Assembly: GCF_019042275.1 (NCBI RefSeq)
Contig: NZ_JAHQCW010000028.1
Location: forward strand, 17,676 to 81,675
Length of the DNA stretch: 64,000 bases
Source of the DNA: Diplocloster agilis
GTDB lineage: Bacteria; Bacillota; Clostridia; Lachnospirales; Lachnospiraceae
Reading direction: 5' to 3'
Shown here: positions 9,939-18,510 of the stretch, piece after piece
Layout of the letters: each line of letters starts with the position of its first letter
Position numbering within the stretch: position 1 is the first letter of the stretch
Notes under the pieces: model-generated
Database searches by the model: none
The model's input: only the letters and a program-made list of their open reading frames with translations
What the model was told of the DNA's origin: nothing
Translations under genes and position numbers: made by a program

Positions 9939-11446
9939 ACACCTTCTTTTGGCTGGGATCCATCCCTCATAATCGTTTCCATAATCTTTTCCTGAGTTAC
10001 GTCTTCATGCGTAAATCTTCCTTTGATACGCCCTTCATGCATAACGATAACTTCATCACAAATTCCTAATATTTCCGGCATTTCTGAAGATATCATCAGA
10101 ATTGCTTTTCCATTTCGCTTCATGATATTGGTCAGATTATAAATTTCTTTTTTAGCTCCTACATCAATTCCCCTGGTTGGCTCGTCCAAAATCAAAAGCT
10201 CCGGCTCGCTCATAAGTCCCTTACTAAGTACAATTTTTTGCTGATTTCCACCACTTAGGTTCTTGGCCAACTGTTCCAGATTTGGGGTACGGATATTCAT
10301 CTCCTTACGGTATTCTTCGCTAATTTTTCGTTCCTTTTTTCGATTTACTCTTCCGAACCTGACAATCTTTTTCAAACTGGACAGGGTAATGTTGGTTTTC
10401 ACATCCTGGGATAAAATAAGGCCCTCCGCTTTACGGTCTTCCGACACATAGAAAATACCACTTTGGATTGCCTGTTTTGGAGACCGTATCTCTACTTGTT
10501 TCTGATTGAGCAAAACCTTGCCGCTTTGCTTTGGATATACCCCAAACAGTGTTTTCGCCAGTTCCGTTCTTCCTGCTCCAGCCAGGCCGGCAATTCCCAC
10601 GATACTTCCTCTCTTCACAGAAAAAGAAATATCTTTTACATACTGGTTTGTCAGCCCCTCCACTTTTAGCACCACATCCTCGGTATCAGGAGACGGATCA
10701 TACGGAAACAGATCGGTTAGCTGTCTGCCTACCATCATACGAACCAGTTCATCGTAGTCCAGGTCTTTTACCAGCCTTTCTCCAATCAACTGACCATCCC
10801 GCAGCACGGTAACCCTGTCACAAATCTGAAATACTTCCTGTAACCTGTGTGTGATATACACAATCCCCTTGCCCTGTGCCCTCAGTTCTTCCACAATCGC
10901 CAAAAGACTATCTACATCATCATCCGGCAACGCGTCGGTTGGCTCATCCATGACGATAACATCACTATTTAGCGCCAACGCTTTTGCGATTTCAACCATC
11001 TGCTGCTTGGCAATCGAAAGCCCCTGCACCGGCCTTTTGGGATCGATCTCGGCATTGATCCATCCTAGTAATTCCTTAGACCCCTGAATCATAGCCTTTG
11101 TGTCCAAATGTCCCAGCTTGTTATGTAGTTCCCGTCCCATGTATATGTTTTCATATACTGTCATGTAAGGAACTAAATTCAGTTCCTGGTGAATAATGAC
11201 TATCCCTTTCTGCGCAGCTTCCCGCGGATTTTGAAAGGCCACTTCTTGATTACGGTATCGAACGCTGCCTCCATCCCTTTGATAGACGCCTGTTAACACT
11301 TTCATCAAGGTACTTTTACCCGCCCCATTTTCACCTAATAAGGCTACCACCTCACCGCTTCGAACGGTAATTCCCGCATTATCCAAGGCAACGACTCCAG
11401 GAAATTCTTTTCTTATATTTTTCATTTCCAGCAGTACTTCATTCAT
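9935..11446 (-). CDS. sugar ABC transporter ATPase, double-domain (RbsA family)
   Basis: A 503-residue protein with two fused ATPase domains, as in RbsA/MglA/XylG. The first domain has GENGAGKST at residues 38-46 and Walker B VMDEPTDAL. The second has the altered P-loop GLAGAGRTE near 285, then LSGGNQQK and LILDEPTRGID. The unusual second P-loop is normal for this family. GGAGGT lies 8 bases before the ATG. It is the first structural gene of the operon, directly behind a LacI-type operator. Confidence 0.94.
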   Translation of the reverse strand: MNEVLLEMKNIRKEFPGVVALDNAGITVRSGEVVALLGENGAGKSTLMKVLTGVYQRDGGSVRYRNQEVAFQNPREAAQKGIVIIHQELNLVPYMTVYENIYMGRELHNKLGHLDTKAMIQGSKELLGWINAEIDPKRPVQGLSIAKQQMVEIAKALALNSDVIVMDEPTDALPDDDVDSLLAIVEELRAQGKGIVYITHRLQEVFQICDRVTVLRDGQLIGERLVKDLDYDELVRMMVGRQLTDLFPYDPSPDTEDVVLKVEGLTNQYVKDISFSVKRGSIVGIAGLAGAGRTELAKTLFGVYPKQSGKVLLNQKQVEIRSPKQAIQSGIFYVSEDRKAEGLILSQDVKTNITLSSLKKIVRFGRVNRKKERKISEEYRKEMNIRTPNLEQLAKNLSGGNQQKIVLSKGLMSEPELLILDEPTRGIDVGAKKEIYNLTNIMKRNGKAILMISSEMPEILGICDEVIVMHEGRIKGRFTHEDVTQEKIMETIMRDGSQPKEGV

Positions 11447-11476
11447 ATGGATAACACCTCCTTCTCCTCCTTTTTA

Positions 11477-11522
11477 GTCAAACGTTTGACCAAATGGTAA
11501 AAATCCACTTGCCTTATGACAA
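11477..11522 (-). promoter_or_regulatory. promoter and perfect LacI-type operator of the sugar operon
   Basis: On the minus strand a -35 box TTGTCA (11517-11522) and a -10 box TACCAT (11494-11499) are exactly 17 bp apart. Just downstream lies GTCAAACGTTTGAC (11477-11490), a perfect 14-bp palindrome with a central CG, as bound by LacI/GalR repressors. A nearly identical site lies in the regulator's own promoter, which supports the pairing. Confidence 0.75.
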
Positions 11523-11541
11523 AAAATGAACCCTGTAAATC

Positions 11542-12528
11542 CTACACAGATTCCCGCATAACCAGTTTGGGTTCCAACACCACATGAGGCTCTACTTCTT
11601 CCTTATTCAATATCTTCATTAACATCTTAGTCGCTTCTACCCCCATCTGATTCCTGGGCTGTGCTATAGTTGTTAATGCTGGAATGCAATAACTAGCCAA
11701 TGTGATATCATCAAATCCTACTATTGCCACGTCTTCCGGCACCCGATATCCCAAATCGGCTAAGGCTCTGATAACACCGAAGGCCATATAATCACTATTT
11801 GCAAAAATGCCGTCACAAATTTTTCCACCTCTGTAACTGAACAACCTCAGTGTCGCTTCATACCCTCCTTTTGGTGATATTTCCGTTTCTAAATATATTA
11901 AATCTTTATCGACTGACAAGCCGTATTCTTTCATAGCCTGGCGGCATCCCTGGAGACGGTCTCTAACCGAAATTTTTCGATCAAATCCAATAAACGCTAA
12001 GTTTTTGCACCCTTTTTGCAATAAAAAGTTGGCCCCTATGTATCCGCCCATCACATTATCAATAGAAACCGTAAAACCATAATCTTGATCTACACGATCC
12101 ACACTAATTACGGGTATGCTCAAAGCTTCTATCTGTTTATATCTATCCCCATCTGTACCCAACAGAATAATACCGTCTACATTTCTGTTTACAATTTCCC
12201 TCAGGTTTTCCTCTTCTATTTTGGGGTCATTTCTGGAATTGGAAACAATCGCAGAATAACCTTCTTTTGCCAATTCACTTTCAATTCCTGTAAGCACATC
12301 AATATAAAATATGTTGGTAAAGTCTGCAACCACTATTCCGATGGATTTCGTTTTGTTTATCTTTAAACTGCGTGCCGCTATATTCGGATGGTAATCAACT
12401 TCCTTTATGGCATCCATTATCTTCTTGTATGTTTCCGGACGTACCGTTTTTTTCCCATTAATAACATACGAAACTGTGCTAACAGAAACCCCGGCTAATT
12501 TTGCTACATCTTTTAGTGATCCCATCAT
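11542..12528 (-). CDS. LacI-family repressor of the sugar operon
   Basis: A LacI/GalR regulator of about 328 residues with an N-terminal helix-turn-helix (LKDVAKLAGVSVSTVSYVIN) and a PBP-type effector domain. The longest frame opens at 12606, but the DNA-binding domain begins with MMGSLKDV and the promoter lies inside the longer frame. The start is therefore the ATG at 12528 or 12525, with AAGGG about 12 bases upstream. It is transcribed towards the operon and ends 95 bp before the transporter gene. It likely represses both promoters through the shared 14-bp operator and is released by the imported sugar. Confidence 0.9.
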   Translation of the reverse strand: MMGSLKDVAKLAGVSVSTVSYVINGKKTVRPETYKKIMDAIKEVDYHPNIAARSLKINKTKSIGIVVADFTNIFYIDVLTGIESELAKEGYSAIVSNSRNDPKIEEENLREIVNRNVDGIILLGTDGDRYKQIEALSIPVISVDRVDQDYGFTVSIDNVMGGYIGANFLLQKGCKNLAFIGFDRKISVRDRLQGCRQAMKEYGLSVDKDLIYLETEISPKGGYEATLRLFSYRGGKICDGIFANSDYMAFGVIRALADLGYRVPEDVAIVGFDDITLASYCIPALTTIAQPRNQMGVEATKMLMKILNKEEVEPHVVLEPKLVMRESV

Positions 12529-12553
12529 GATTTTTGTACCCTTTCTTAGTTTC

Positions 12554-12591
12554 AATATAGTATAAACACGATGTTTTGTCAATCGTTTGAC
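12554..12591 (-). promoter_or_regulatory. promoter and autoregulatory operator of the LacI gene
   Basis: On the minus strand a consensus -35 TTGACA (12577-12582) and a -10 TATATT (12554-12559) are 17 bp apart. The palindrome GTCAATCGTTTGAC (12578-12591) overlaps the -35 box. It differs by one base from the operator in front of the transporter gene. Binding there would block polymerase, so the repressor probably controls itself. Confidence 0.75.
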
Positions 12592-12660
12592 TAATCTTTT
12601 TTTCATTCGCGTAATAATCCTACGAATCTCACAAATACTGTTATTACCTTTTGTCTATTT

Positions 12661-12828
12661 TTACCTGGGTTTTGTATTAGAGCGTTTATCTATTGCTCTG
12701 ACTGTTTCCCCCACCTCTATAGAAATTTCTAATAATTCCTCCGCCACCTGTGCAGATTTTATACGCATTACATTATCCCAGATGTCCTCTTTGGAATGAA
12801 TAGTTTCTTTTACAGGCTTTTTTATCAT
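12661..12828 (-). CDS. small hypothetical protein
   Basis: A 55-codon frame starting MIKKPVKETIHSKEDIW, with GGAGG 11 bases before the ATG. It is charged, probably helical, and has no membrane segment. I do not recognise it. Just upstream (12853-12905) a short frame without a start reads KNRQVVELADKEEVVRYLL and then stops, like the tail of a lost gene. The stretch between the Gabija-like pair and the LacI gene therefore seems to hold leftovers of a larger locus. Confidence 0.4.
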   Translation of the reverse strand: MIKKPVKETIHSKEDIWDNVMRIKSAQVAEELLEISIEVGETVRAIDKRSNTKPR

Positions 12829-12953
12829 AGGCTCATTTTCCTCCTCTTCATAATAAATAGCGCACAACTTCTTCTTTATCAGCCAGTTCTACGACTTGTC
12901 TATTTTTTCAGTAGTATATAAACCTCTACAATGATATATGAAACACTTTAAAT

Positions 12954-14918
12954 TTAGAAATCGTTGTAGGATTTTCCCGTTCGTATCGGAAGTATTTCAT
13001 AATCAACTCTTCCATTCTCTTCACAAACTTGATTATAATTATCTAAGGCCTTTTTTAATGAACTTACATCTAAGGCCTTTTTCAAATGAATATATAAGTC
13101 TACTTTTGCACGACTACACGCAACATAGTACATTCTCGTAAATTCCTCTGAATTCTCTTCATTAAGGAGTTGCGGGTTTGAAAACATATTGGATAATGTG
13201 GTGTTATCTCTGTCCTTACGGCTATTGGGTTCAAGGCTGACAATAACCTTTTCCCATTCACGTCCTTTTGCTTGATGGACAGTCATATAGCGGCTATCCT
13301 CTGAAAAAACTTCTGAAAAGAGTCTATGCGATGTATCCCAACTGAGCAAAGAAACATTCGCCTTCAACTCATCTCTATCCTCGTCATCGAAAATCGGAAT
13401 GGCAAATTTATCACTCCAAACCACTGATACAAGTTCGTTATAGATTTCTTGGTGTAACCGCAAACTAAATCTATTGATTATATCAACAGTCAAAGATTCT
13501 GATGATATGGTATCAAACACTTCACTTGTAAGCCGTTTTAACTGTGCAAGAATTTTTGGTGTTAATTTCTTCGTATCAAAGTCTGTTAGTAGCGTAAGCG
13601 CAGCAATTATTTCAACCAGAGCACCTGTTTTATAACCATTCCAGAGCGTAAAAATAAACTTGAAAGCCCGTACCCAAGTCACATAGTTATGTTCAACAAT
13701 ATCGCTTCGTATATCAATCGGCGAAGTATAGTAGGCATTGTAAATTGCTTTCAAACATTTCTCTTGTTCTTCATTTATCCCCTGTATATAGGAAAATGCT
13801 GCTGCCCAAGTACGTGTAAGCACTACGGCACCATCAGCAATAACAGAGTTTATCAACTGCTTGGCGGATGCATCTTCACCAGAGATAATATGAATTTTTG
13901 TCTTTTCTGCTGTTTCTTTTTCCTCATCACTACTATAACACTTTTGACTATTCTGGATGACAGTTGGATCCGATTTGCGCAGAAAATTACATAAGTTAAC
14001 TACATTAACAGTTGAACGCCTATTGTCACTAATTGTGTATTCATTCAAAACTCGATTTCCATCAATATTTAGGGCTAAAAATTGTGAGGGCTTTGCACCT
14101 TGAAAGCTATATATAGATTGTGCAATATCGCCAATTGTTCCAATGATCGTTGATTTACTTCCAATCAGCTTGATTAGCAAGGTTTGTAGAGGGTTTGTAT
14201 CTTGAAACTCATCAACAAAAATGAATGGAAACTTAACTCTCGTGGTATAAAGCGCAAGATGATTTCGCTGCAATATACGATAACCAAAGTAAAGAATTTC
14301 ATTATGCGTCAACTTTCTCGTTTTTGACCAAGCATATTGCTTTATGGGAATGATGTGACCGTCCTTAATCTGCTTTGATGCACGTAACTTTGCCGTTTTG
14401 TCAGCAAGATACGCAGCAATATCTACTTCGACTTCACCCAATATTTTCTTGCTGTAAGATAATTCTTCGGTATCTCCCGTCACAGATTTTATGAACTCAA
14501 ATATATCACTCTTATCTATGCCATGCAGTATACCCAATCCCTCAACTTGCGAGGTAATCTGACTTTTCCCCTTAATATCAATAGAAAAATCCTCCTGCAT
14601 AATTTGCCGCAAGTCTTCTTGGAACGGTTTAATTATATGCTCAATTATAAAACCATGAATTGTATGGGCTTCAACGGATGTCGAAAAACGATCAAGACGC
14701 CTCTTAATCTCGTCAACTCCCGCATTTGTATAGGTAATACAAAGAACTTTCCTTGCTTTACTTTGTGCTACGAGTGGATAAGTAGTGACAATATTTTTTA
14801 CGTTTTCCACGAGAAAATGTGTTTTTCCAGCACCAGGCCCGGCATATATCTTGATATGACTATCAAGCTGTTCCGGTGTCAGCAATTTACTTGAGTTTAT
14901 TTTTGTAGACATAGCCAT
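12954..14918 (-). CDS. gajB: Gabija-like GajB, UvrD/Rep-type helicase
   Basis: A 654-residue SF1A helicase. Motifs in order are AGPGAGKTHF (Walker A, residues 26-35), TYTNAGVDEIKRR (Ia), FIFVDEFQDTNPLQ (II), GDIAQSIYSFQGA (III), MTVHQAKGREWEKV (V) and YYVACSRAKVD (VI). The start overlaps the end of the OLD-nuclease gene by 22 bp, with GGAGGG 7 bases before the ATG, so the genes are coupled. An OLD nuclease followed by such a helicase is the Gabija arrangement (class 2 OLD), in which GajB senses DNA ends and GajA cuts DNA. It is longer than the roughly 500 residues usual for GajB. Confidence 0.85.
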   Translation of the reverse strand: MAMSTKINSSKLLTPEQLDSHIKIYAGPGAGKTHFLVENVKNIVTTYPLVAQSKARKVLCITYTNAGVDEIKRRLDRFSTSVEAHTIHGFIIEHIIKPFQEDLRQIMQEDFSIDIKGKSQITSQVEGLGILHGIDKSDIFEFIKSVTGDTEELSYSKKILGEVEVDIAAYLADKTAKLRASKQIKDGHIIPIKQYAWSKTRKLTHNEILYFGYRILQRNHLALYTTRVKFPFIFVDEFQDTNPLQTLLIKLIGSKSTIIGTIGDIAQSIYSFQGAKPSQFLALNIDGNRVLNEYTISDNRRSTVNVVNLCNFLRKSDPTVIQNSQKCYSSDEEKETAEKTKIHIISGEDASAKQLINSVIADGAVVLTRTWAAAFSYIQGINEEQEKCLKAIYNAYYTSPIDIRSDIVEHNYVTWVRAFKFIFTLWNGYKTGALVEIIAALTLLTDFDTKKLTPKILAQLKRLTSEVFDTISSESLTVDIINRFSLRLHQEIYNELVSVVWSDKFAIPIFDDEDRDELKANVSLLSWDTSHRLFSEVFSEDSRYMTVHQAKGREWEKVIVSLEPNSRKDRDNTTLSNMFSNPQLLNEENSEEFTRMYYVACSRAKVDLYIHLKKALDVSSLKKALDNYNQVCEENGRVDYEILPIRTGKSYNDF

Positions 14919-16909
14919 TTCAGTCCCTCCTGTATGTAATTAGGAACACTCAAGGTGTTCGCCAATCCTTCATTTACAAGTATGTCAAGAGCAACATCAC
15001 CTTTACAACCCTTGGCGTAATGCAAAAACAAGTTGGCAAAAAACAAGCGTTCAAACTCATCTTTATGGGCGGTATCATTCTGAATTGCTTGCTTATATGC
15101 ATCTAGCCGCTCCTTTACAAGGGGTTGTGAGCGTCCATCTAATTCTGGCAGATGCATTTCCCATTTAGCAAAGTCAAATCCATATTCATCAACAAAGTCA
15201 GATATGGCTTTACTTGTTGGTATCTTGAATAACTCTAATAAAATAGCAGGATTATTAAAGTTACTAAGCAATAACTCATCTTCGAATGTGCGCCCACCAT
15301 CCGACTGTGTTGATATGTGAAAATTGTCAATCAAAAAGCGATCATTAAGTTTCTGTATATGTTCAGGCACCGCCGTCTTATATGACTCGAAATCTGCAAC
15401 TTTACCGTCTTCAAGCCATACAAAATCGCAATCAGTTATGCACAGAATTTTTTTGCGAACAGCGTTGCCGTTAAACAACTCTATAAAATGTTCAAAATGC
15501 TTACCGCCAATTTCAACCACAGCAATATGCTCGTCCTCGTAAGAGCAACCACACTTTTCCATAAACAATGGCATTAAAAGCCGCTCTGCGATACCCTCAA
15601 CTAATATCACTTTATCAGCAAACAACATATCCGAACGAGTGACATCGAGGAACTTTGTTAAGTGTTTTTTGGCTTTCTCTTTGTGCCTTTCAGATCCATC
15701 ATTGTCAGTAAACTGTTCTGAGAGGCTCTGCTCTTTACAATCAACACAATCTCCGTTCCTATCATAGGCAATCATAAACATATTGTCGATTCCCGCTACG
15801 GCGGAGATGTTACTCGAATGTGTAGTAACAAATATCTGCTGATTAAGATTATCCTCTTGGTCTAACTTACGTAAATATTTAAATAGCTTGTATTGCAAAG
15901 CGGGGTGTAAATGCGCTTCGGGTTCTTCAAGTAGTAAAATTCGGAAGTCCCTGCCCGGACGGATTTCCGTTAGCTTTATCAGCATATAAATATTAATCAG
16001 GTTATTGTAACCCAATCCGTTATAAGTAAGCGGAACAATATAGTCAGATTTGGTGTCCTTTACTTCCGTTATATACGAATCTCCCACAGACACATTTGGA
16101 CGAAGATTTTGAGAAATTGACACATTGCCATGCGACAACCCGATATCATTGTTTTCGCTTTCAAATAATTTTTCTAACCGATCCAATACAGACTGGAGAA
16201 TGTCTTTCATATCAGCAGCTACGGAATCCCTCAGTTGTGCAATCGCAGTAGCATTTCCTTGATCTTTTGCGAAGGCATCAATTTCACGCTTTGTTTCCTT
16301 GTGAACATCATCACTGGTTCGCTCCGCACCAATAAATCTAATATCAAATATTTGTGTTGCATCTTTTTTATCTGCAATGGTATTACTAGCGGCATTACAA
16401 TAAGTCCACGAATAGCGGTGTTCAAACGATTTCAGAATGGTCATATATTTTCCAAATTCTTCATCTGCTATTTTTGCTACTTCACCTTTATAATCATTAA
16501 GAACCTTTTCATCCAGGGTACAAATTGCTTTAATAGAAGCCGTAACATTGTAATTAGTTGTACCATCAGGTTTCTGTTGAAATTCTGTAATCTCGTTTAT
16601 GCCAAGAAATGGCAGCAACCTAATAATACTCTCGTCTTCTGTGTCTTCCTCAGAAATAGTATGACAAATAGTATACTCAATTGTAATCTGTGGCGCATCC
16701 TCGCGATATTTTGCTCCAAACCCAAGTAGGTCATTTTTATTAAAATCGTCAGCACAAATAGAAGGTTCATGCAACAATTTCACAGCAGTAAGTAGTCCTG
16801 TTTTGCCAGAATTATTCGCACCAATTATAACGTTGAGTCCCTTGTGAAACTTCATGGTAAAATCCATAAAATTCCGATAGTTTTTTATTGAAATCCTCTG
16901 TATATACAT
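14897..16909 (-). CDS. gajA: Gabija-like GajA, OLD-family ATPase/TOPRIM nuclease
   Basis: A 670-residue protein. The N-terminal ABC-type ATPase has Walker A GANNSGKT at residues 30-37 and Walker B LLLEEPEAHLHP at about 325-336. The C-terminal TOPRIM domain has VILVEG with Glu438 and CITDCD with Asp493/Asp495, the metal-binding set of OLD nucleases, followed by an acidic FEDELLL. All residues expected for an active nuclease appear present. GGAGG precedes the ATG. It is first in the two-gene unit with the helicase. Anti-phage function is established for the Gabija family; here it is inferred. The known family member is nearer 580 residues, so this is a long variant. Confidence 0.85.
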   Translation of the reverse strand: MYIQRISIKNYRNFMDFTMKFHKGLNVIIGANNSGKTGLLTAVKLLHEPSICADDFNKNDLLGFGAKYREDAPQITIEYTICHTISEEDTEDESIIRLLPFLGINEITEFQQKPDGTTNYNVTASIKAICTLDEKVLNDYKGEVAKIADEEFGKYMTILKSFEHRYSWTYCNAASNTIADKKDATQIFDIRFIGAERTSDDVHKETKREIDAFAKDQGNATAIAQLRDSVAADMKDILQSVLDRLEKLFESENNDIGLSHGNVSISQNLRPNVSVGDSYITEVKDTKSDYIVPLTYNGLGYNNLINIYMLIKLTEIRPGRDFRILLLEEPEAHLHPALQYKLFKYLRKLDQEDNLNQQIFVTTHSSNISAVAGIDNMFMIAYDRNGDCVDCKEQSLSEQFTDNDGSERHKEKAKKHLTKFLDVTRSDMLFADKVILVEGIAERLLMPLFMEKCGCSYEDEHIAVVEIGGKHFEHFIELFNGNAVRKKILCITDCDFVWLEDGKVADFESYKTAVPEHIQKLNDRFLIDNFHISTQSDGGRTFEDELLLSNFNNPAILLELFKIPTSKAISDFVDEYGFDFAKWEMHLPELDGRSQPLVKERLDAYKQAIQNDTAHKDEFERLFFANLFLHYAKGCKGDVALDILVNEGLANTLSVPNYIQEGLKWLCLQK

Positions 16910-17264
16910 TGGCTATCCTCCACTTTATTTTCCTACAACTTGTCTTTTATATCTCTGCTGCCCCGAAGAAGTCTTTTCAATAGCAGCCATACCACTATCT
17001 TCCATCTTGACAGAGTTAAGAAACAGCGATTAAAGTAGCAATCTGTCGCACCAGGAGATGCGGTTCCACTCATAACCTTTATAATTCTATTCCGATACGC
17101 TGTAGATCATTAGGAGTTCTATCTCCCCTGTCTCTTTTTCTGTCATGCTCTGTTGAACCTTGAAACCCACTGTCCGTTAAATGATACTACTCTAGTGTTA
17201 CTTTCATATGCTTTAAAAACCTTATGAAAAGCTTTCCATCAGTTTTTTTATGAATAGTTATGTG

Positions 17265-17328
17265 TTATGGAAAGTTTTTAAGAAAAATTAAATAATTATA
17301 ATTTTTGTTGGTTTAATACTTTCCATAA
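17265..17328. repeat. 11-bp inverted repeat flanking an AT-rich core, possible recombination site
   Basis: TTATGGAAAGT (17265-17275) and its exact complement ACTTTCCATAA (17318-17328) flank 42 AT-rich bases. A further partial copy (CTTTCCAT) occurs at 17232-17239. It lies just upstream of a decayed tyrosine recombinase, so it may be an old arm or core site of that element. Confidence 0.35.
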
Positions 17329-17407
17329 TTCTGATTGAATTTACAATACGGGTAGCGTTTACTTAAATGGAAATCTTAGATATCATAAATATCGAAGGTA
17401 AACACAA

Positions 17408-18240
17408 ATGAACAACCCCTATCAAAATCTTTCTGCATTATATTCTCTTATGCCTGGAGCTGAAAACGCTATGTAAACTTAATTTCTCTAATTCCACTAT
17501 CTGCCATCGTTGGGAAGTCTGGAAACGTTATCTTAAGTATTCCATAAAAGATGACTTCCAGCCACAGTATTGGTATGACTTTTTGACACAAGTCTATGGG
17601 ATTAAAGAAATACAGGAAGAACTCACACTCAATCAGCGCACCGTGTGGGAAGCTTTTCAGACGCTCTATCAGTTTTATAAAGATGGATGTTTATAGCATT
17701 GGAGCCTGATCTGCACAAATACGGAAACAATTCCTACTCAATTTGCACCATTACGGATACGCTCCTTCAGAATTTAGAGACAAATGGGGATGTGCCGTCT
17801 ACCATCTCAGATTATGCCAGAACGCTGCGGTGTCTAACTATGTTTCTTTAGCAGGAGCAGGTAGAATCCTTCCGTATACTTAAGCCAGAATATAACCCCC
17901 TTTATTGCGAACGTTGCCAGTTATCATGGCCGTTCTGTTACCGCCCTGCTAAGGAGCTGAGGCAATTTTTCCGTTATCTGTACCTCAACGGATATCATGA
18001 AAAGGATTTATCCCTTTTTATACTTGAATCAAACCTCTTACGCTCCAGGGAACATCTTCCTTCAATATGGATTCTTGAAGATTTTGAAAAAATCCTGGGC
18101 TTCGTTGATATTGGTAATCCATTGGAAAAGTGATTATGCTATCATACTGATGGTTGCCCGCCTGGGACTCCCCGTCCCATCCAGACGGAAACTTATCCAC
18201 CTTTATTTTTTTAAAATACAGCTCCATTTCCTCATATAAT
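17408..18240 (+). pseudogene. decayed tyrosine recombinase/integrase
   Basis: Frames broken by several stops and frameshifts still read as a phage-integrase-type protein. The clearest parts are ELRQFFRYLYLNGYHEKDLS and LPSIWILEDFEKILGFVD (about 17955-18115), ending GNPLEK and a stop. After a 2-base gap the next frame continues DYAIILMVARLGL, the region leading to the catalytic Arg. An N-terminal part (17408-17700) includes a WEVWKRYLKYSI-like segment. No complete catalytic domain remains. The start and end are approximate. It marks the edge of an old mobile element next to the rlmD-like remnant. Confidence 0.6.
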
Positions 18241-18259
18241 CTTGCAAACCTACATAGAA

Positions 18260-18396
18260 TCAAGCTTTCCGCTCCAGCAGCGCCACTGTTTCACAATGGC
18301 ACGAGAGGACAGGAAGTACGTCTTTTGCTCCTTAGTTTGTCCGACTTAATCCACCACTGTTTTTAGTGTTGTGGTCGTAACAGGAAACATATCAAC
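18260..18396 (-). pseudogene. rlmD-like 3' end remnant with an inserted scar
   Basis: Read on the minus strand, this begins VDMFP, like the C-terminal part of the intact RlmD (VDMFPGTVHVETVTLL). It then departs into about 80 unrelated bases containing a stop and resumes CETVALLERKA before a stop. Downstream non-coding bases also resemble the bases after the intact rlmD stop: 18187-18262 against about 30229-30306, including CATAGAATCAAG in both. It is therefore a second, diverged copy of the end of rlmD, interrupted exactly between DMFP and the HVE motif. I infer an old integration scar. Confidence 0.6.
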
Positions 18397-18510
18397 ACCA
18401 ATCGAAAAATTTTGAGTTTCAACTATTATTTACTTTCTTCAATATAACATCTACATGGTTCATTATATTTTCCATAGCATTTTCAGTAAGATGACTATTT
18501 GATTTTAGCT

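Noticed and set aside
12954..14918. Helicase as a second housekeeping PcrA
   Set aside because: It overlaps the OLD-nuclease gene and differs in length and motifs from the true PcrA at 32.4 kb.
18018..18263. Open frame of 81 codons on the minus strand
   Set aside because: It overlaps the tyrosine-recombinase remnant and the rlmD-like 3' flank; no homology seen.
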